From: Allomuricauda sp.
GTDB lineage: Bacteria; Bacteroidota; Bacteroidia; Flavobacteriales; Flavobacteriaceae
DNA: 16,066 nucleotides
Reading direction: 5' to 3'
NCBI GenBank assembly: GCA_028289745.1
Contig: JANQOD010000105.1
Coordinates: 1 to 16,066, forward strand
The position numbers were made by a program, and so were the translations under genes. Under the pieces are notes generated by a model. It made no database searches. It was not told the origin of the DNA and was given only the letters and a program-made list of their open reading frames with translations. Positions 13,819 through 16,066 of this stretch are shown here, one piece after another (positions within the stretch are counted from its first letter, which is position 1; each line of letters begins with the position of its first letter).

Positions 13819-14274
13819 ATGGAAACTTACAAGAACATAAAGAGACCTTCTAAAGAGGAACAAGAACTGGCGATGCAGTCTTATGATGCTCTGGCTTCAG
13901 TTCTTGACCAACTACAGTCTGAAAACCCTGAGATTGAGATTGAGGAAACTGAAGAAAAGATTAAAATTCCTTTGAGGGTTTTAAAGCTTTTAGCTAAAAT
14001 TTTAAAAGTTACAAGTCAGGGTAATCCAATTTCTATTGTTCCTATAGCAACAGAGATGACTACACAAGCCGCAGCCGAATTTTTGGGTTGTTCAAGACCT
14101 CATTTAGTTAAGTTACTTGAAGAAGGTAAAATTCCTTTTGCCAAAGTAGGTAAGCATCGTCGCGTAAAATTTGAGGATGTAGTAAAATTTAAAGAAGGTA
14201 TGAAGGCCAATCAAGAACAGCTTTTGATGGATATTATGAGGTCAGATGAAGAACTAGGTTTGTATGATTCATAG
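13819..14274 (+). CDS. Excisionase-type HTH antitoxin
   Basis: The 151-residue protein has an N-terminal helical part (1-65) of mixed charge and a C-terminal MerR/excisionase-type DNA-binding domain at about 80-128: TTQAAAEFLGCSRPHLVKLL then EEGKIPFAKVGKHRRVKFEDVVKF, the classic HTH_17 pattern with the winged K.G.HRR turn. The last 20 residues are acidic (MRSDEELGLYDS) and may contact the toxin. It overlaps the PIN gene by 11 nt. It is thus the antitoxin and likely repressor of a type II toxin-antitoxin pair rather than a phage excisionase; no integrase is nearby. Codon use is AT-rich compared with gltX. Confidence 0.88.
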   Translation: METYKNIKRPSKEEQELAMQSYDALASVLDQLQSENPEIEIEETEEKIKIPLRVLKLLAKILKVTSQGNPISIVPIATEMTTQAAAEFLGCSRPHLVKLLEEGKIPFAKVGKHRRVKFEDVVKFKEGMKANQEQLLMDIMRSDEELGLYDS

Positions 14275-14827
14275 TGTCCGGTTCACATGTGTTTTAGACA
14301 CAAATGTTATCTATCCAATTGAAATTCGAGATTTACTATTTTGGTTTGCATACTTTGAATTATTTACGCCAAAATGGAGCAATCATATATTTGATGAATG
14401 GGAAAAAGTGATGAAGGAAAAAGGAGTAGAGGAGAATGAAATAAAGAAAAGAACCAATCGAGCAAATCTTGCATTTCCTGACGCGTTAGTAACTAACTAT
14501 GAACCATTGATAGAAACTTTGGAACTCCCTGATCCAAAAGATAGACACGTAATGGCCGCTGCAATTAAAACTAATGCTAATTTGATAGTCACGAATAACC
14601 TAAAAGATTTCCCAGAAGAGTATTTGTCTAGATTTGGATTGTCTGCTAAATCGGCGGACGATTTTATTACTGACATAATTGATTTAAACCATGATAAAGC
14701 CGTAAAGGCATTCAAGAAACTAGTATTAAATAGACGGAACCCCGATTTGGATGAATATGAAGTCCTAGATGTTATGAGGAAAAATGGACTTAAGGAATCC
14801 GCAGATTATCTCCATTCCCTTATCTAA
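14264..14827 (+). CDS. PIN-domain ribonuclease toxin
   Basis: The 187-residue protein has a PIN domain (about 6-120) with the expected acidic set: Asp12 and Asn14 in VLDTNVIYP, Glu45 in FDEWEKVM, Asp93 in PDPKDRHVMAAAI, and the late IVTNNLKDFP with Asp115. PIN toxins cut tRNA or rRNA with Mg2+ or Mn2+. The DPKDRHV core and the 60-residue helical tail fit PIN_3-type toxins paired with HTH antitoxins rather than the classic ~135-residue VapC. The ATG lies within the antitoxin gene, 11 nt before its stop ends, so the two are translationally coupled. RNA target and activity are not shown by sequence. Confidence 0.9.
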   Translation: MIHSVRFTCVLDTNVIYPIEIRDLLFWFAYFELFTPKWSNHIFDEWEKVMKEKGVEENEIKKRTNRANLAFPDALVTNYEPLIETLELPDPKDRHVMAAAIKTNANLIVTNNLKDFPEEYLSRFGLSAKSADDFITDIIDLNHDKAVKAFKKLVLNRRNPDLDEYEVLDVMRKNGLKESADYLHSLI

Positions 14828-14832
14828 CAAAT

Positions 14833-14869
14833 TATTGCCAACAATTGTATATAATCAATGATCATATAC
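14833..14869 (+). repeat. Boundary element E8 (weak)
   Basis: TTGCCAACAATTGTATATA keeps the left half of the AACGG family (TGCCAAC) and the TATA end but loses the GG. GTATAT (14847-14852) pairs with ATATAC (14864-14869). It begins just after the PIN stop, between toxin and SPFH genes. It is the weakest member. Confidence 0.35.
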
Positions 14870-14906
14870 CCTCTATCCCTGCAAGATAAGAAATCCCTTA
14901 CTTCTG

Positions 14907-14919
14907 TTTTGTAACAAAA
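14907..14919. promoter_or_regulatory. TTTTGTAACAAAA palindrome upstream of the SPFH gene
   Basis: A perfect 6-bp dyad around a central A lies about 72 bp before the SPFH start. It looks like an operator half-site pair, but no regulator is implied by the neighbours. No clear TAnnTTTG box was found in this 163-bp gap. Confidence 0.3.
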
Positions 14920-14990
14920 GTGGGGTGGTCGCTACCTATATTAGGCAAGACTTTTGTATTTTCCTTACTTAACTTTTTAAAACATATGCT

Positions 14991-15923
14991 ATGGGCAATT
15001 TTCTATTGATCCCGATTGTATTTTTCGGGCTGATCATTCTTTTCGCTTCTTTCTTTATCGTCAAACAACAGACCGCCGTGGTGGTCGAACGTTTTGGGCG
15101 TTTTCAGAGCATCCGCAATTCAGGGCTGCAGATGAAGATCCCCCTCGTGGATCGTATCGCGGGGCGGTTGAGCCTTAAGATCCAACAGCTCGATGTGATC
15201 GTCGAGACCAAGACGCTCGATGACGTGTTTGTGAAAATCAAGGTCTCGGTACAGTATGTGGTGATCCGTGACAAGGTGTACGACGCTTTTTATAAACTGG
15301 AGTATCCGCACGATCAGATCACCTCGTTCGTCTTTGACGTGGTACGTGCCGAGGTACCCAAGATGAAGCTCGATGACGTGTTCGTGAAAAAAGACGATAT
15401 CGCCATCGCCGTAAAGCGCGAGCTGCAAGAGTATATGTCTGAATATGGGTACGACATCATCAAAACGCTGGTCACTGACATCGACCCCGATGCCCAGGTG
15501 AAGGCGGCCATGAACCGTATCAATGCCTCAGAGCGTGAAAAGATCGCTGCCCAGTTCGAGGGCGATGCCGCACGGATCTTGATTGTCGAAAAAGCGAAGG
15601 CCGAGGCAGAGAGCAAGCGCTTACAGGGGCAAGGTATCGCCGACCAACGCCGTGAGATTGCCCGTGGGCTTGAAGAGTCCGTCGAGGTATTGAACAAGGT
15701 GGGCATCAATTCACAAGAGGCTTCGGCCCTGATCGTGGTGACCCAACATTACGATACGCTACAGGCCATCGGTGAAGAAACGAACACCAATCTGATCCTT
15801 TTGCCCAACTCGCCCCAAGCCGGTAGCGACATGCTGAACAATATGGTGGCCTCGTTCACGGCCAGCAACCAAATCGGCGAGGCTATGAAGACACAGAACA
15901 AGAAAAAAGATTCGGGACAATAA
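14991..15923 (+). CDS. SPFH/Band 7 membrane protein, HIR-like type
   Basis: The 310-residue protein has one N-terminal membrane helix (4-24) and an SPFH domain (about 25-180), beginning VVVERFGRFQSIRNSGLQMK and containing AGRLSLKIQQLDVIVETKT and FVFDVVRAEVPKMKLDDVF. A helical flotillin-like tail rich in Ala, Glu and Lys (178-240) follows, with the end SALIVVTQHYDTLQAIGEETN. The detailed pattern is close to plant hypersensitive-induced-reaction proteins rather than to HflK/HflC. Such proteins form large membrane rings and organise lipid microdomains or protease complexes; no partner is seen here. GC-rich codons resemble gltX, unlike the toxin genes before it. A hairpin terminator follows. Confidence 0.93.
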   Translation: MGNFLLIPIVFFGLIILFASFFIVKQQTAVVVERFGRFQSIRNSGLQMKIPLVDRIAGRLSLKIQQLDVIVETKTLDDVFVKIKVSVQYVVIRDKVYDAFYKLEYPHDQITSFVFDVVRAEVPKMKLDDVFVKKDDIAIAVKRELQEYMSEYGYDIIKTLVTDIDPDAQVKAAMNRINASEREKIAAQFEGDAARILIVEKAKAEAESKRLQGQGIADQRREIARGLEESVEVLNKVGINSQEASALIVVTQHYDTLQAIGEETNTNLILLPNSPQAGSDMLNNMVASFTASNQIGEAMKTQNKKKDSGQ

Positions 15924-15964
15924 TGGATTTCCCTGTCTGAATTCCCTCAAAATGACACGCATCT

Positions 15965-15993
15965 AAAATTCCCTGTCAAAAGCAGGGAATTTT
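15965..15993. terminator. Bidirectional intrinsic terminator
   Basis: AAAATTCCCTG (15965-15975) and CAGGGAATTTT (15983-15993) form a perfect 11-bp stem with a 7-nt loop, followed by TTTTATTTT on the plus strand and preceded by an A-run that gives U-rich RNA on the minus strand. It suits the SPFH gene and a convergent gene to the right. Confidence 0.85.
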
Positions 15994-15996
15994 ATT

Positions 15997-16066
15997 TTAA
16001 GCCCATTTCTGGGCCTTTGGGGCCATCAAACGGGCAAACGCCCTGCCCGAAAAAGAAAACCGCCCA
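15997..16066 (-). CDS. Possible C-terminal end of a convergent gene
   Basis: On the minus strand an open frame enters from the right edge and stops at TAA 15999-15997, ending in the residues GRFSFSGRAFARLMAPKAQKWA (split: GRFSFSGRAF, ARLMAPKAQKWA). The codons look like the local core genes and the stop lies just before the bidirectional terminator. Only about 22 residues are visible, a second frame is also open, and I do not recognise the product. Confidence 0.35.
   Translation of the reverse strand, partial: GRFSFSGRAFARLMAPKAQKWA

Noticed and set aside
13819..14274. Phage excisionase
   Set aside because: The excisionase-type HTH is coupled to a PIN gene and no integrase or phage gene is near; an antitoxin role fits better.
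7119..14870. A classical integron
   Set aside because: No integrase gene is present, gene orientation is mixed, and the core boxes do not match RYYYAAC/GTTRRRY strictly; only an attC-like resemblance can be claimed.

Overview
The window reads as chromosomal DNA from a marine-type member of the Flavobacteriaceae (Bacteroidota). The grounds are the encoded proteins (a DUF4175-type coiled-coil membrane protein, flavobacterial-style GltX, Bacteroidetes-type lipoproteins), promoters of the Bacteroidetes type (TTTG, 19-21 nt, TAnnTTTG) and start codons without Shine-Dalgarno sequences. No species can be named from the sequence alone.

Left flank (1-6132) is a core block. A DUF4175-like membrane/coiled-coil protein runs on the minus strand off the left edge and is almost complete. 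Divergent from it are an AlkB-type integral-membrane di-iron monooxygenase and glutamyl-tRNA synthetase (gltX). GltX carries an extra ~25-30 residue segment whose DNA is a palindromic copy of a dispersed repeat, inserted in frame.

The middle (6133-14990) is an accessory region of small, mostly one- or two-gene units in mixed orientation: a methyltransferase, an S33-type hydrolase lipoprotein with a SnoaL-like protein, a DUF4198-like periplasmic protein, a four-TM protein with an XRE regulator, a DUF1349 lipoprotein, a secreted DinB-like protein, a DUF6624-like protein with a 64-residue membrane protein, and a PIN-domain toxin with an excisionase-type HTH antitoxin. A related short intergenic element, with consensus near NTGCYAACGGTCYYGGCYA or a partner block GTATATGYGGCGTGRCCA, can be placed by eye at all eight unit boundaries of this region and not between the core genes. 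This cassette-like layout is the most interesting feature of the window. No integrase or transposase is present. The gltX side carries a separate repeat family and a direct duplication of the gltX 3' end.

Right flank (14991-16066) returns to core-like, higher-GC sequence: an SPFH/Band 7 protein of the HIR-like type, a strong hairpin terminator and the probable tail of a convergent gene.

The core genes serve translation (gltX) and membrane functions (DUF4175, AlkB, SPFH). The accessory genes show no common pathway; they look like independently acquired units. No rRNA, tRNA, CRISPR array or transposase was seen.
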